Positions 19,201 to 27,706 of a DNA stretch of 64,000 nucleotides are shown piece by piece. A program made the translations under genes and the position numbers. A model generated the notes under the pieces. It was given only the letters and a program-made list of their open reading frames with translations, was not told the origin of the DNA and made no database searches. The stretch is from Sphingobium sp. EP60837. Lineage in GTDB: Bacteria > Pseudomonadota > Alphaproteobacteria > Sphingomonadales > Sphingomonadaceae. Position 1 is the stretch's first letter, and each line of letters starts with the position of its first letter. The stretch spans positions 186,001-250,000 of the forward strand of contig NZ_CP015987.1 of NCBI RefSeq assembly GCF_001658005.1, written 5' to 3'.

Positions 19201-20928
19201 AAGCCGGGCGAAGGCGGCCAGTTGCCGGGTGACAAGGTCGACAAGACCATCGGCAAGACCCGCCATTCGACCCCTGGCGTCGGCCTGATTTCGCCGCCGC
19301 CGCACCACGACATCTATTCTATCGAGGATCTGGCGCAGCTGATCCACGACCTGAAGAACGTCAATCCGGGCGCGCGCATTTCGGTCAAGCTGGTGTCCGA
19401 AGTCGGCGTCGGTACGGTCGCGGCCGGCGTGTCGAAGGCGCGGGCCGACCATGTCACCATCTCGGGCTATGAAGGCGGCACCGGCGCATCGCCGCTGACC
19501 TCGCTGACCCATGCAGGCAGCCCGTGGGAAATCGGCCTTGCCGAGACGCAGCAGACGCTGCTGCTCAATGGCCTGCGCACCCGCATCGCGGTGCAGGTCG
19601 ACGGTGGCCTGCGCACCGGCCGCGACGTCGCCATCGGCGCACTGCTCGGCGCGGACGAGTTTGGCTTTGCCACGGCTCCGTTGATCGCGGCTGGGTGCAT
19701 CATGATGCGCAAATGCCATCTCAACACCTGCCCGGTGGGCGTCGCCACGCAGGACCCCGTGCTGCGCAAGCGCTTCACCGGCCAGCCCGAGCATGTAATC
19801 AACTATTTCTTCTTCGTCGCGGAAGAGCTGCGGGGCATCATGGCCCAGCTCGGCTTCCGCAGGATCGACGAAATGGTGGGTCGCGTCGACAAGCTCGACA
19901 TGCGCAAGGCGATCAGCCACTGGAAGGCGAAGGGCGTCGACCTGTCGCGTCTGCTGCACCAGGTCGAGCCCGACAAGGGCCTCACGCTGCGCAACACCGA
20001 AGGGCAGGACCATGGCCTTGACGCCGCTCTCGATCAGGACCTGATCAAGGCGGCGCAGGATGCGCTGGAAAGCCGCACCCCTGTCCGCATCGAACGGCCG
20101 ATCCGCAACGTGAATCGCACCGTTGGGGCAATGCTGTCGGGTGAAGTGGCGCGTCGCCACGGCCACGTGGGTCTGCCCGACAACAGCATTTCGGTGAAGT
20201 TCGAGGGCGTTGCTGGCCAAAGCTTCGGCGCATTCCTGGCGCATGGCGTGACGCTCGACCTGACCGGCGACGCCAATGACTATGTCGGAAAGGGACTGTC
20301 GGGTGGCCGCATCATCGTTCGCCCGCCGGAAAATGCAAAACGCGTTCCGACCGAGAACATCATCGTCGGCAACACGGTGTTGTACGGCGCGATTTCGGGC
20401 GAAGCCTTCTTCCGGGGAGTTGGTGGCGAGCGTTTCGCCGTCCGCAACTCGGGCGCGATTGCGGTCGTAGAGGGCGTGGGCGACCATGGCTGCGAATATA
20501 TGACCGGCGGCGTGGTCGTGGTGCTGGGACAAACCGGGCGCAACTTCGCGGCCGGCATGTCGGGCGGCGTGGCCTATGTCTATGACCCGGATGGCAGCTT
20601 CCGCTCCAAGGTCAACGCGGCGATGGTTGATGTCGATCCGGTCCCCCCGACGGCATCCGATGACGATGGCCTAGGCCGGCCGATGCAGCGCGGCGTCGAC
20701 GTGCATGATTGGGGCATGGGCGACATGCTCCGCCATGATGCGGACCGCCTGCGCGTCCTGCTGGAACGGCACAAGCTCTATACCGGATCGGAACGGGCGG
20801 CTGAGCTGCTGGCCGATTGGCAGGGCACGTTGGGCAAGTTCGTGCGCGTGATGCCGAAGGACTACCGCAAGGCGCTGCAAAATATGGAGGACGAACGCCT
20901 CGCAGTGGCTCCCGTAGCCGCCGAGTGA
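16282..20928 (+). CDS. gltB: glutamate synthase (NADPH) large subunit
   Basis: This 1548-residue alpha subunit of bacterial glutamate synthase transfers the glutamine amide nitrogen to 2-oxoglutarate. A short propeptide ends at HDACGVGF, where Cys (about residue 19) becomes the N-terminal nucleophile of the class II glutaminase domain. [29 protein letters not shown] is in that domain. The central and FMN-binding synthase regions follow ([66 protein letters not shown] with the 3Fe-4S cysteines), then the GXGXG-rich C-terminal helix ([22 protein letters not shown]). It is followed 62 bp later by gltD. The first ~40 codons use more AT-rich triplets than the rest. Confidence 0.97.
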   Translation: MAYPGKQGLYDPGNEHDACGVGFIANIKGLKTNDIVRRGLEILHNIDHRGAVGADPLVGDGAGILIQIPDSLFRNWASGAGVDLPPPGDYGVAMCFLPRDAEAQAAAVHQLERFIAKEGQILLGWRDVPVTLDGLGQTVLDEMPTIRQCFVGRGANVKDQDAFERKLLAIRKQTQNPLKEIAEKQGLKNLADFYVPSFSTRTIVYKGLLLCDQVGSFYDDLRNPLTQSALALVHQRFSTNTFPSWKLAHPYRFIAHNGEINTVRGNVNWMNARRRTLESPLLGADLDKMWPLIPHGQSDTACLDNALELLVAGGYSLAQAVMMLIPEAWAGNPLMDPQRKAFYEYYAALMEPWDGPAAIAFTDGRQIGATLDRNGLRPARFIVTDDDHIVLASESGVLPFKDENIVRKWRLQPGKMLLIDLEQGRIIEDEEIKAQLAQAHPYEDWLKETQYKLEELPASLGEDLLPARGNDAAAFLDCQQAFGYTQEDVLKFLEPMARNAEDPIGSMGVDTPIAVLSQKSRLLYDYFKQNFAQVTNPPIDPIREELVMSLVSMIGPRPNLLGHHAGTHKRLEAAQPVLTDADLAKIRGIHEVMDGAFRTQTIDISWPATDGAAGLERAIERICGQATEAVLADQNILILSDRNVSAERIGIPAALATAAVHHHLIRQGLRMQTGLVVETGEAREVHHFCVLAGYGAEAVNPYLAFETLEQIRQKQNLPLSAYEVQKNYIKAIGKGILKVMSKMGISTYQSYCGAQIFDAVGLNSAFLERYFTGTQTTIEGIGLSEIAEETVSRHREAYGDNPIYRNMLDVGGAYAYRVRGEEHAWTPQSVASLQHAVRGNNPKEYEAFAASINEQNERLLTIRGLMDFKFADQAIPLEEVELASEIVKRFATGAMSYGSISWEAHTTLAMAMNRIGGKSNTGEGGEDPIRFKPLPNGDSMRSAIKQVASGRFGVTTEYLVNADDVQIKMAQGAKPGEGGQLPGDKVDKTIGKTRHSTPGVGLISPPPHHDIYSIEDLAQLIHDLKNVNPGARISVKLVSEVGVGTVAAGVSKARADHVTISGYEGGTGASPLTSLTHAGSPWEIGLAETQQTLLLNGLRTRIAVQVDGGLRTGRDVAIGALLGADEFGFATAPLIAAGCIMMRKCHLNTCPVGVATQDPVLRKRFTGQPEHVINYFFFVAEELRGIMAQLGFRRIDEMVGRVDKLDMRKAISHWKAKGVDLSRLLHQVEPDKGLTLRNTEGQDHGLDAALDQDLIKAAQDALESRTPVRIERPIRNVNRTVGAMLSGEVARRHGHVGLPDNSISVKFEGVAGQSFGAFLAHGVTLDLTGDANDYVGKGLSGGRIIVRPPENAKRVPTENIIVGNTVLYGAISGEAFFRGVGGERFAVRNSGAIAVVEGVGDHGCEYMTGGVVVVLGQTGRNFAAGMSGGVAYVYDPDGSFRSKVNAAMVDVDPVPPTASDDDGLGRPMQRGVDVHDWGMGDMLRHDADRLRVLLERHKLYTGSERAAELLADWQGTLGKFVRVMPKDYRKALQNMEDERLAVAPVAAE

Positions 20929-20990
20929 TCGTCCAGGGGAAGCGGCGCTTCCCCCAATTCGCGACAGAATAGAGAAGTTGGAGAAAGAGT

Positions 20991-22427
20991 TTGGGCAAGC
21001 CCACCGGTTTCCTCGAGGTTGAGCGCAAGGATCGCAGCTACACCGCGCCCGAGGAGCGTCTGAAGCATTGGAACGAGTTCGTCGTTCCCCTGTCGAATGA
21101 AGAAATCCGCGACCAGGCCGCGCGTTGCATGGCCTGCGGCATCCCCTTTTGTCATAATGGCTGTCCGGTGAACAACATCATCCCGGACTGGAACCATCTG
21201 GTCTATGAGGATGATTGGAAAACGGCGCTGGAGACGCTGCACAGCACCAACAACTTCCCTGAATTCACCGGCCGCGTATGCCCCGCCCCGTGCGAGGCGA
21301 GCTGCACGCTGAATATCATCGACACGCCTGTCACAATCAAATCGATCGAATGCGAGATCGTCGATCGCGGCTGGCGCGAAGGCTGGATCGAACCGCAGCT
21401 GCCCGCGCGCAAAACCGGCAAGCGGGTCGCGGTCGTTGGCTCCGGCCCGGCAGGTCTTGCCTGCGCGCAGCAGCTTGCCCGCGCCGGTCATACCGTCACG
21501 GTGTTCGAAAAGAATGACCGCGTCGGCGGCCTGCTGCGCTACGGCATTCCCGACTTCAAGATGGAAAAGCACCTCATCAACCGCCGCGCCCAGCAGATGG
21601 AAGCGGAAGGGGTGGAGTTCAAAACCTCGACCGAAGTCGGCGTCGCAATCTCGATGGAGGCTCTGCGCAGCAATTACGATGCGGTGGCGCTGGCAGGCGG
21701 CGCGGAACATCCGCGCACGCTGGATATTCCCGGCAGCGAATTGGCGGGCGTGCGACTCGCGATGGAATTCCTGACGCAGCAGAACAAGCGCAACGCGGGC
21801 GACGATGAACTGCGCGCCGCTCCTCGCGGCACCCTGTCGGCCAAGGGCAAGCATGTCGTCGTGATCGGCGGCGGCGATACTGGGTCGGACTGCGTCGGCA
21901 CCTCCAACCGGCAAGGCGCGGCTTCGGTCACGCAGCTGGAAATCATGCCCAAGCCCCCAGCGGTAGAAGAGAAATCGCTGAGCTGGCCGCACTGGCCGCT
22001 GAAGCTGCGCACCTCCTCCTCGCATCTGGAAGGCTGCGAGCGCGATTGGGCCGTCACCACCAAGCGTGCGATCGGCCAAAACGGGCAGATCGAGGCGCTT
22101 GAATGCGTGCGCGTCGAATGGGTCGACGGCAAGATGCAAGAAATCCCCGGCAGCGAGTTCGAGCTGAAGGCCGACCTCGTCCTGCTCGCCATGGGTTTCG
22201 TCGGTCCACGCAAGGCCGGCATGGTGGAACAGTCGCGCGTGGAATTGGACGGGCGCGGCAATGTAAAGGCCACGATGCTGGATTATATGACTAGTGAGCC
22301 TGACGTCTTTGCTTGCGGAGACATGCGCCGTGGGCAGTCGCTGGTAGTCTGGGCGATCCGAGAGGGGCGGCAATGCGCTCGCGCAGTCGACTTGCACCTA
22401 ATGGGCGAAAGCCACCTTCCACGCTGA
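20991..22427 (+). CDS. gltD: glutamate synthase small subunit
   Basis: This 478-residue beta subunit supplies electrons from NADPH via FAD to the GltB FMN/Fe-S centres. N-terminal cysteine clusters [15 protein letters not shown] and CPAPCEASC bind Fe-S. Two dinucleotide folds follow: [21 protein letters not shown] for FAD and [18 protein letters not shown] for NADPH. The C-terminal [21 protein letters not shown] is the family FAD signature. The start is TTG at 20991 preceded by GGAGAAAGAG, giving [17 protein letters not shown]. It is probably co-transcribed with gltB. Confidence 0.97.
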   Translation: MGKPTGFLEVERKDRSYTAPEERLKHWNEFVVPLSNEEIRDQAARCMACGIPFCHNGCPVNNIIPDWNHLVYEDDWKTALETLHSTNNFPEFTGRVCPAPCEASCTLNIIDTPVTIKSIECEIVDRGWREGWIEPQLPARKTGKRVAVVGSGPAGLACAQQLARAGHTVTVFEKNDRVGGLLRYGIPDFKMEKHLINRRAQQMEAEGVEFKTSTEVGVAISMEALRSNYDAVALAGGAEHPRTLDIPGSELAGVRLAMEFLTQQNKRNAGDDELRAAPRGTLSAKGKHVVVIGGGDTGSDCVGTSNRQGAASVTQLEIMPKPPAVEEKSLSWPHWPLKLRTSSSHLEGCERDWAVTTKRAIGQNGQIEALECVRVEWVDGKMQEIPGSEFELKADLVLLAMGFVGPRKAGMVEQSRVELDGRGNVKATMLDYMTSEPDVFACGDMRRGQSLVVWAIREGRQCARAVDLHLMGESHLPR

Positions 22428-22756
22428 GCCTGGCGGCAAATGATCAATGCTGTGAGGGGTAGCTCATCGGTTCATCGCTCTGAACGAGGCTCTTTGTAAG
22501 ATCAAGTCCCGGCGTCAGGCGTAAGCTGCCCTTCTGCACTTGAGAAGCCACCATCGGTCCTTGAACGGCAAAGAAGGGTCGAGTGCGGAATTAACGACGT
22601 GCTGCGATGTGCCAGCTCGGCGCGCCCTAATGACGGCGCAAAGGTGCGATAACGCCCAATATGTGCAATCCGACCTTCTGCTTTGCGCCAATCCCGGTCG
22701 CTTAGGTGAGGATAGCTGCTTCCTGAAAGCGATCATTCCCATAGGATGTAATAATT
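22428..22756. other. intergenic region after gltD
   Basis: About 330 bp with no convincing gene. It holds dispersed repeat unit 3 (22560-22581) and reads toward the terminator of the split integrase. Confidence 0.5.
22560..22581 (+). repeat. dispersed intergenic repeat, unit 3
   Basis: CTTGAACGGCAAAGAAGGGTCG keeps the TGAAYGGC and AAGGGTCG blocks of units 1 and 2 with a few changes. Confidence 0.35.
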
Positions 22757-22792
22757 GGGGCTCGGCTCGTGCGACCGGACGGGCCGAGCTCC
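22757..22792 (-). terminator. stem-loop terminator after the integrase gene
   Basis: GGGGCTCGGC (22757-22766) pairs with GCCGAGCTCC (22783-22792): ten base pairs including one G-U, with a 16-nt loop, five bases past the integrase stop on the minus strand. It is followed on that strand by AATTATTA, a weak T tract. Confidence 0.5.
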
Positions 22793-22797
22793 TTCAA

Positions 22798-23092
22798 TTA
22801 AATTTCGATGCCTTCCGCTAAAGTAAGGGCATCTTCTACATCGACTCCAAGATATCGGACGGTGTTCTCGATCTTGGTATGCCCGAGCAGAATCTGGACA
22901 GCGCGGAGGTTGCCGGTCGCCTTATAGATAATGGACGCCTTCGTTCGGCGCAGGGAGTGCGTTCCATAATCCTCTGCCCGTAGTCCGATTTCCGTTACCC
23001 ATTCGTCCACCAGCCGGGCATATTGCCGAGTGCTCAGGTGATTTGAATGATTTGTCCGGCTTGGAAAGGCAAAATCATCGACCGATCCACCT
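22798..23092 (-). pseudogene. small tyrosine recombinase, C-terminal part (split by IS66)
   Basis: These are the last 97 codons of a 210-residue tyrosine recombinase whose first 113 codons are at 25609-25946. This half carries the catalytic HSLRRT (His and Arg), LLGHTKIENTVRYLG (His and the Tyr nucleophile) and the ending EGIEI. Removing the IS66 element and one target copy joins ...GWLERR to GGSVDDFAF in frame with no other damage, so the insertion alone inactivates the gene. A downstream open frame start at 23199 inside the IS would give a chimeric 133-residue protein. The catalytic Arg I region lies in the other half. Confidence 0.85.
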
Positions 23093-23100
23093 CGGCGCTC
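23093..23100. repeat. 8-bp target-site duplication, left copy
   Basis: CGGCGCTC lies directly outside the left end of the IS66 element and is repeated at 25609-25616. Confidence 0.9.
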
Positions 23101-23177
23101 GTAAGCGCAAAAACCTCCCCACATTTTCGTAAGCGCTGATCTGGCTATGTTTTGCCCCTCGTCTGAGGGGTATCGTA

Positions 23178-23600
23178 GTGGCTGATGATGTAAGAACATT
23201 CGAAACTGGTTTCGAAAGGCAGGAGGGGCAACGCCCCTCGCGGATGGATGTCATTCCCGCAGGGCCGATGCGGCGCCGCTGGACGGCGGAAGCCAAGGCA
23301 CGGATCATCGCGTCGAGTTTTGAACCCGGCGCCAACATCGCGGAAATTGCACGAACGCATGGGCTGCTGCCACAGCAGCTCTACGCATGGCGGCATGACA
23401 GCATCCCGGGCAAGCGCCTGGCCAGCAAGAAGCTGGGCTTCGTCCCGGCGGTGATCGAAGATGCGGACGGCACCGGTTCCGCTGATGGTGGAGGCGACGA
23501 GATCGTGATCCGCACGGCCGCCCTTGCGATCCACGTGCCGCCGGGCGCGAGCGAGGATCATATCGCCCGGGTGCTCGCCGCTGTGAGCCGGTCGGGATGA
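23178..23600 (+). CDS. tnpA: IS66 accessory protein TnpA
   Basis: This 140-residue first protein of the IS66 element has a helix-turn-helix of the transposase-8 type: RRRWTAEAKARIIASSFEPGANIAEIARTHGLLPQQLYAWRHD (about residues 34-76), expected to bind the element ends. The GTG start at 23178 is 77 bp inside the left end. Its stop overlaps the tnpB start (ATGA at 23597-23600), implying coupled translation. IS66 elements generally need TnpA and TnpB besides the TnpC transposase. Confidence 0.85.
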   Translation: MADDVRTFETGFERQEGQRPSRMDVIPAGPMRRRWTAEAKARIIASSFEPGANIAEIARTHGLLPQQLYAWRHDSIPGKRLASKKLGFVPAVIEDADGTGSADGGGDEIVIRTAALAIHVPPGASEDHIARVLAAVSRSG

Positions 23601-23950
23601 TCATCCCGCCAGGGCCGCTCAAGGTGATGGTGGCGACAAAGCCGGTCGACTTCAGGAAAGGTGCCGTCAGGCTCGCGGCGCTGGTCGAGCATGAGCTCGG
23701 ACTCAAGCCATTCTCGGGGATGGTCTTCATCTTCCGCTCGAAGCGGGCGAACAGGATTAAGCTGCTGGTCTGGGACGGCACCGGCCTGGTGCTTGTGAGC
23801 AAGGTCTTGCAGACCGGAGGCTTCCATTGGCCCCGGGCGCATGATGGCGTGATGCGGCTGTCGGCATCGCAGGCGTCGGCCTTGTTCGAAGGGCTGCAAT
23901 GGTCGAAAATGCACACGCCGCGCACCCAGGTTCCGGTGACGACGCGATAG
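23597..23950 (+). CDS. tnpB: IS66 accessory protein TnpB (Orf2)
   Basis: This 117-residue IS66 Orf2-type protein has the family hallmarks VMVATKPVDFRKGAVRLAALVEHELGLKPFSGMVFIFRSKRANRIKLLVWDGTGLVLVSKVL and GGFHWP. Its biochemical role is not settled, but it is required for transposition in studied members. It overlaps tnpA by four bases; tnpC follows after 67 bp. Confidence 0.9.
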   Translation: MIIPPGPLKVMVATKPVDFRKGAVRLAALVEHELGLKPFSGMVFIFRSKRANRIKLLVWDGTGLVLVSKVLQTGGFHWPRAHDGVMRLSASQASALFEGLQWSKMHTPRTQVPVTTR

Positions 23951-24017
23951 GTCGCACGCCTGATTCCCCTGATCGATAGGCCATTGCGGACCGCCCAAAA
24001 ACTGCCAGAAATGGGGC

Positions 24018-25577
24018 ATGTCCGCCACGGCAGCCGACCTTCCTGAGGACGTCGCCACCCTCAAGGCGATGGTCCTGGCCGGCCTCGAGCGTGAAGCTCG
24101 GATGCAGCATATCATCGACCAGATCACCCGCACGACATTCGGGAAGCGGTCCGAGAAGCTGAGCGAAGATCAGTTGGCGCTTGCCTTCGATGATCTCGAC
24201 GTCGCCCGTGCTGAACTGGAGGCGCTTGGCGAGCAGGCGGCAGGCCAGAAGAAGGAACGGGCGCGGAGGGAAAGCGGGACAGCACGGGCGTCGTTGCCCG
24301 CGCACCTGACCCGGGTTGAGGAAGTGATCCTTCCAGACGAGAAGGAATGTCCCTGCTGTGGAGGCACGCTGCACTGCATAGACAGCGACATATCGAGCCG
24401 GCTTGATGTGATCCCGGTCCAATATCGCGTGATCGTCACGTCCCGGCCGAAAATGGCGTGCCGCGCCTGCAGCGACGGCGTGTTCCAGGCGCCCGCACCC
24501 AAGCATGTGGTGCCAGGCGGCCTTCCCACCGAGGCGCTGATCGCCGATGTTCTGATCAAGAAATATGCCGATCACATGCCCTTCTATCGGCAAGCGCAGG
24601 CGCTGCGGCGTCAGGGCATTGAGATCGACCGGGGAACCATGTGCAACTGGGCGGGCCGAGCCGCTGCCTGGCTCGGGCGCCTGACCGGCCGGATGAAAGC
24701 TGATCTCCTGACGGGCGCGAGGCTGTTCGTCGATGAGACCACCGCTAAGGTCCTGGCGCCCGGCACCGGCAAGGTGAAGATGGGATATCTCTGGGCGTTC
24801 GCTCGTGATGATGGCGCGCATGGGGGCACCGATCCACCGGCGGTCGTCTACACCTACATGCCCGGTCGCGGAAAAGTCTGGGCGGAAAAGCTGCTCGGGG
24901 AGTTCACCGGCATCGTCCAATGCGACGGCTATGGCGTCTATAAGCATATCGAGGCGCCGGACCGGAAGGGCGGCCCGGGCACGCTTGCCTTTTGCTGGGC
25001 GCACGTCAGGCGTGGCTTCTTCGACGATGCCAAGGGCGGCAACGCCCCTGTCGCCGATGAGGCGCTAAGGCGGATCGCCAGCCTCTACAAGATCGAGGCT
25101 CGTATCCGAGGTTCCAGTCCCGAACACAGGTTGGCGATCCGCCAGGCTGAATCCGCTCGGATCATCGCCGACATGCGACCCTGGCTTGAGGAAATGCTGC
25201 CCAAGCTGCCGCGAAGCTCCAACACGGCCGAGGCCATCGGCTACACACTCAACCACTGGAAAGGCCTCCTCCGCTTCCTCGACGATGGGCGGATCGAGCT
25301 GGACAACAACACTGTCGAGCGATCAATCTGACCGCTTACCCTCCAGCGGAAAAATGCCCTGTTCACAGGCCATGACCTGGGAGCTGAAAACTGGGCGACC
25401 TTCGCCAGCCTCATCGAAACCTGCAAGCTCGGCGGCATCAACCCTCAGGCTTACCTCACCGATGTCCTCGCCCGCATTATCCTGCGCGGCGACGCAGATC
25501 CGGTCGATGATCTGCTCCCCTACAACTGGGTAGATAGCCGCGCCGCCGCCAGCGCCGTCATCGATCAGGCCGCCTAA
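24018..25577 (+). pseudogene. tnpC: IS66 transposase TnpC with in-frame stop
   Basis: This is a DDE transposase frame of 519 codons interrupted by TGA at 25329-25331. The first 437 residues contain an N-terminal coiled region, a zinc-binding C-P-C-C segment (DEKECPCCGG), the first catalytic Asp (LFVDETTAKV), the second (GIVQCDGYGVYK) and the glutamate (LDNNTVERSI). The stop comes three codons after that glutamate, where family members read ERSIRPL, so a CGA to TGA change is the simplest explanation. After it the same frame runs on for 81 codons (QRKNALFTGHDLGAENWATFASLIETCKLGGINP...) to TAA at 25575-25577. The truncated product lacks the conserved C-terminal region and is probably inactive. 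Confidence 0.9.
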
Positions 25578-25608
25578 CGCCTCCCAGTGGGAGTGTTTTA
25601 GCGCTTAC

Positions 25609-25616
25609 CGGCGCTC
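25609..25616. repeat. 8-bp target-site duplication, right copy
   Basis: CGGCGCTC is the second copy of the sequence at 23093-23100, immediately outside the right end of the IS66 element. Confidence 0.9.
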
Positions 25617-25946
25617 AAGCCATCCCAAAAGGCTGGCCCTCGTGGTATCAGTCAATTCGAACTGCACAGGGCGCCCAGTTTTCTGCTGGATGACGAGGGC
25701 ACGCGGGCGGATCACGCCACCGCTTACCAGATCCCCAATCCTGATTTTCACGATGTCGCAGCCGCGTAGTTTGCTGTCGATCGCCAGATCGAACAGCGCA
25801 CGGTCGCGCAGGCGCCTCTCTCTATCGAGCCAAAAGCGAATTTCCCAAATCTGCTTTGGCTTCAAGGCACGTTTCGAACCGACCTTCCTCCCTGCGTTCC
25901 AGGCAGGGCGCTCTCCAAAAGCAGGATCATATACTGAATGTCCCAT
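25609..25946 (-). pseudogene. small tyrosine recombinase, N-terminal part (split by IS66)
   Basis: These are the first 113 codons of the interrupted recombinase. The start MGHSVYDPAF at 25946 has GGAG upstream. The text RERRLRDRALFDLAIDSKLRGCDIVKIRIGDLVSGG carries the Arg I region (KLRGCDI), and VIQQKTGRPVQFEL is the beta-hairpin with the catalytic Lys. The protein lacks a long N-terminal DNA-binding arm, so it is one of the very small integrases. It could not work without the C-terminal half at 22798-23092. Confidence 0.85.
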
Positions 25947-26008
25947 GACACATCTCCATCGGCCAATGCGGCCTCAGGAGAAACGACGCCTGCGATCCAG
26001 TCGCTCAC

Positions 26009-26164
26009 TCAGATCAGATGACAGACCGCCTCGGACGATATCAGCAGGCCAACTGCAATGAGGGCAATGGCCACCAGTCGACGAGCGCCGAAGCCGCCTG
26101 CGCTGGCAAGCGTGAGTAAGCCGTCTTCTTCTTGTTCGATTGTCCGGAGCGCGGCGGCATAGCT
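26009..26164 (-). pseudogene. startless open frame after small membrane protein
   Basis: Immediately after the TAA of the 84-residue membrane protein, the same frame continues for 51 codons to a TGA at 26009. It reads SYAAALRTIEQEEDGLLTL..., then a hydrophobic helix ARRLVAIALIAVGLLISSEAV. It looks coding, but it has no usable start codon. Either its start was lost, or the TAA is a nonsense mutation in one longer membrane protein. Confidence 0.35.
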
Positions 26165-26419
26165 TTACTCTTGATGATGAAGACGCTGCGCAACGAAGCC
26201 GGTGCCCGCCAACATAATACCCGCTATGACCCGCATGGCGATCCACCATGTAGGCCGACCGATTGCGATCGCTGTTGCGGTGCCGATCACGATCGCGAGG
26301 TTGGTCGCGACCACGAGGAAATAGAGCCTGCCGAAATGGAGGCGATGATCAGCAATGACCCGATACTGGACCAATCTGGCCTCCAGTTTGGGTTGGCAGC
26401 CATCAAGTATGATGCTCAT
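26165..26419 (-). CDS. small inner-membrane protein, unknown function
   Basis: This 84-residue protein has a hydrophilic N-terminus (LDGCQPKLEARLVQYRVIADHRLHFGR) followed by two likely membrane helices (YFLVVATNLAIVIGTATAIAIG and WWIAMRVIAGIMLAGTGFVA). I do not recognise the family. Codon use is GC-rich and gene-like, and it lies upstream of the split integrase on the same strand. See the adjoining startless frame at 26009-26164: the two may be one broken gene. Confidence 0.5.
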   Translation of the reverse strand: MSIILDGCQPKLEARLVQYRVIADHRLHFGRLYFLVVATNLAIVIGTATAIAIGRPTWWIAMRVIAGIMLAGTGFVAQRLHHQE

Positions 26420-26515
26420 AGGGCATCAAGCCCCTCCACTCGCTGAACACACCTGATTTTGTACGTGACAGCGGTTATTGGCCAGTTCAAGCGGACAACT
26501 CAGCTTTGATCTCTA

Positions 26516-27694
26516 TCAGACCCGCTCCCAAATCGCGGCGATACCCTGTCCTCCTCCGATGCACATCGTCACCAGGCCATAACGGCTGCCGGTGCGCTGC
26601 AGCTCATAAACCAGCTTTGTCGTGATAATAGCGCCCGTCGCGCCAACAGGATGGCCAAGCGAAATACCGCTCCCGTTCGGATTGACCTTTGTGGGATCGA
26701 AGCCAAGTTCCCTGGTTACGGCGCAGGCCTGAGCAGCAAATGCCTCGTTAGATTCAATAACATCAAGATCAGCAACGGTCAGCCCGGCTCTCTCTAGGGC
26801 AATGCGCGTCGCGGGAACAGGGCCGATGCCCATATAGGCGGGATCGACACCAGCATGGCCATATGTGACCAGCCGGGCCAGGGGCGTGAGCCTCTGGGCC
26901 TCCACCGCCGCTTCGCTCGCCAGCACTACCGCCGCCGCGCCATCATTGATGCCGGATGCGTTGCCCGCAGTGACTGTGCCGTCCTTTTGGAAAACTGGCT
27001 TCAACTTGCCGAAATCCTCCGCAACAGCGTCGGCGCGGACGAATTCGTCAGTGTCAAACAGCATCGGCTTATTCCGCACCATTACTTCGACCTGTGCGAT
27101 CTGATTCCGAAAATAGCCCGCAGCGATGGCGTTGGAGGCGCGCTTGTGGCTTTCATAAGCCAGTGCGTCCTGCTCCTCGCGCGAAATGCCGTAGCGGGCG
27201 GCGACATTCTCCGCCGTCACGCCCATGTGGATCGCTTGAAACGGATCAGTCAACGCACCAGTCAGCCCGTCTTGCAATTGTGTGTCTCCCATTTTCTGCC
27301 CCCAACGCGCAGCGGGTAGAAAATAAGGCGCCCGGCTCATGACCTCAGCCCCTGCACCAATCGCAAATTCACAATCACCCAACATGATCGACTGGGCTGC
27401 GGTGATGATCGCTTGCAGGCCCGACCCGCACAATCGATTGACGGTTAGCGCAGGGCTTTCCTGCGGAACGCCCGCGCCAATTGCCGCGATGCGTGCGGCA
27501 TAAGCATCACGCGGTTCGCAATGGACAACATTGCCCAACACAAAATTGCCAACACGTTTCGCGTCCAGATGCGCGCGCTCGATCGCCGCCTTGGCAACAT
27601 GGGCGGCCAATTCACCTGGCTTTTGATCCTTCAGCGATCCCCCGAAGCTGCCAATAGCGGTGCGCGCCGCCGACACCAAGAATACATTAGTCAT
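26516..27694 (-). CDS. acetyl-CoA C-acyltransferase (thiolase)
   Basis: This 392-residue biosynthetic/degradative-type thiolase has nucleophile C89 (VNRLCGSGLQ), NEAFAAQ, catalytic His 348 (GHPVGATGA) and C378 (MCIGGGQG). It would cleave 3-oxoacyl-CoA with CoA to acetyl-CoA and a shortened acyl-CoA, the last step of beta-oxidation. It is the third gene of a tight operon: 12 bp separate it from the FadB-like gene and 13 bp separate that from an acyl-CoA dehydrogenase. Together these three provide a full beta-oxidation round. Chain-length preference cannot be read. Confidence 0.93.
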   Translation of the reverse strand: MTNVFLVSAARTAIGSFGGSLKDQKPGELAAHVAKAAIERAHLDAKRVGNFVLGNVVHCEPRDAYAARIAAIGAGVPQESPALTVNRLCGSGLQAIITAAQSIMLGDCEFAIGAGAEVMSRAPYFLPAARWGQKMGDTQLQDGLTGALTDPFQAIHMGVTAENVAARYGISREEQDALAYESHKRASNAIAAGYFRNQIAQVEVMVRNKPMLFDTDEFVRADAVAEDFGKLKPVFQKDGTVTAGNASGINDGAAAVVLASEAAVEAQRLTPLARLVTYGHAGVDPAYMGIGPVPATRIALERAGLTVADLDVIESNEAFAAQACAVTRELGFDPTKVNPNGSGISLGHPVGATGAIITTKLVYELQRTGSRYGLVTMCIGGGQGIAAIWERV

Positions 27695-27706
27695 GCATGA
27701 TACCTT

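Larger units (their letters stand above)
23101..25608 (+). mobile_element. IS66-family insertion sequence, 2508 bp
   Basis: This is a complete IS66-type element. The ends are inverted repeats: the left starts GTAAGCGCAAAAACCTCCC, and the right, read inward, starts GTAAGCGCTAAAACACTCCC. Eight-base duplications CGGCGCTC flank it, the size expected for IS66. It carries the usual three genes in order, tnpA, tnpB and tnpC (23178-25577). It sits inside a tyrosine recombinase gene read on the other strand. tnpC has an in-frame stop, so this copy is probably unable to move by itself. Confidence 0.95.

Noticed and set aside
18571..20532. 653-codon open frame on the minus strand inside gltB
   Set aside because: It is the same kind of antisense shadow as the one at 16369-18411, with no recognisable domain.
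20862..22397. 511-codon open frame opposite gltD
   Set aside because: It is antisense to a certain gene with Fe-S and FAD motifs; no domain is seen.
23757..25004. 415-codon minus-strand frame inside the IS66 element
   Set aside because: It overlaps the tnpB and tnpC genes, whose motifs are unmistakable.
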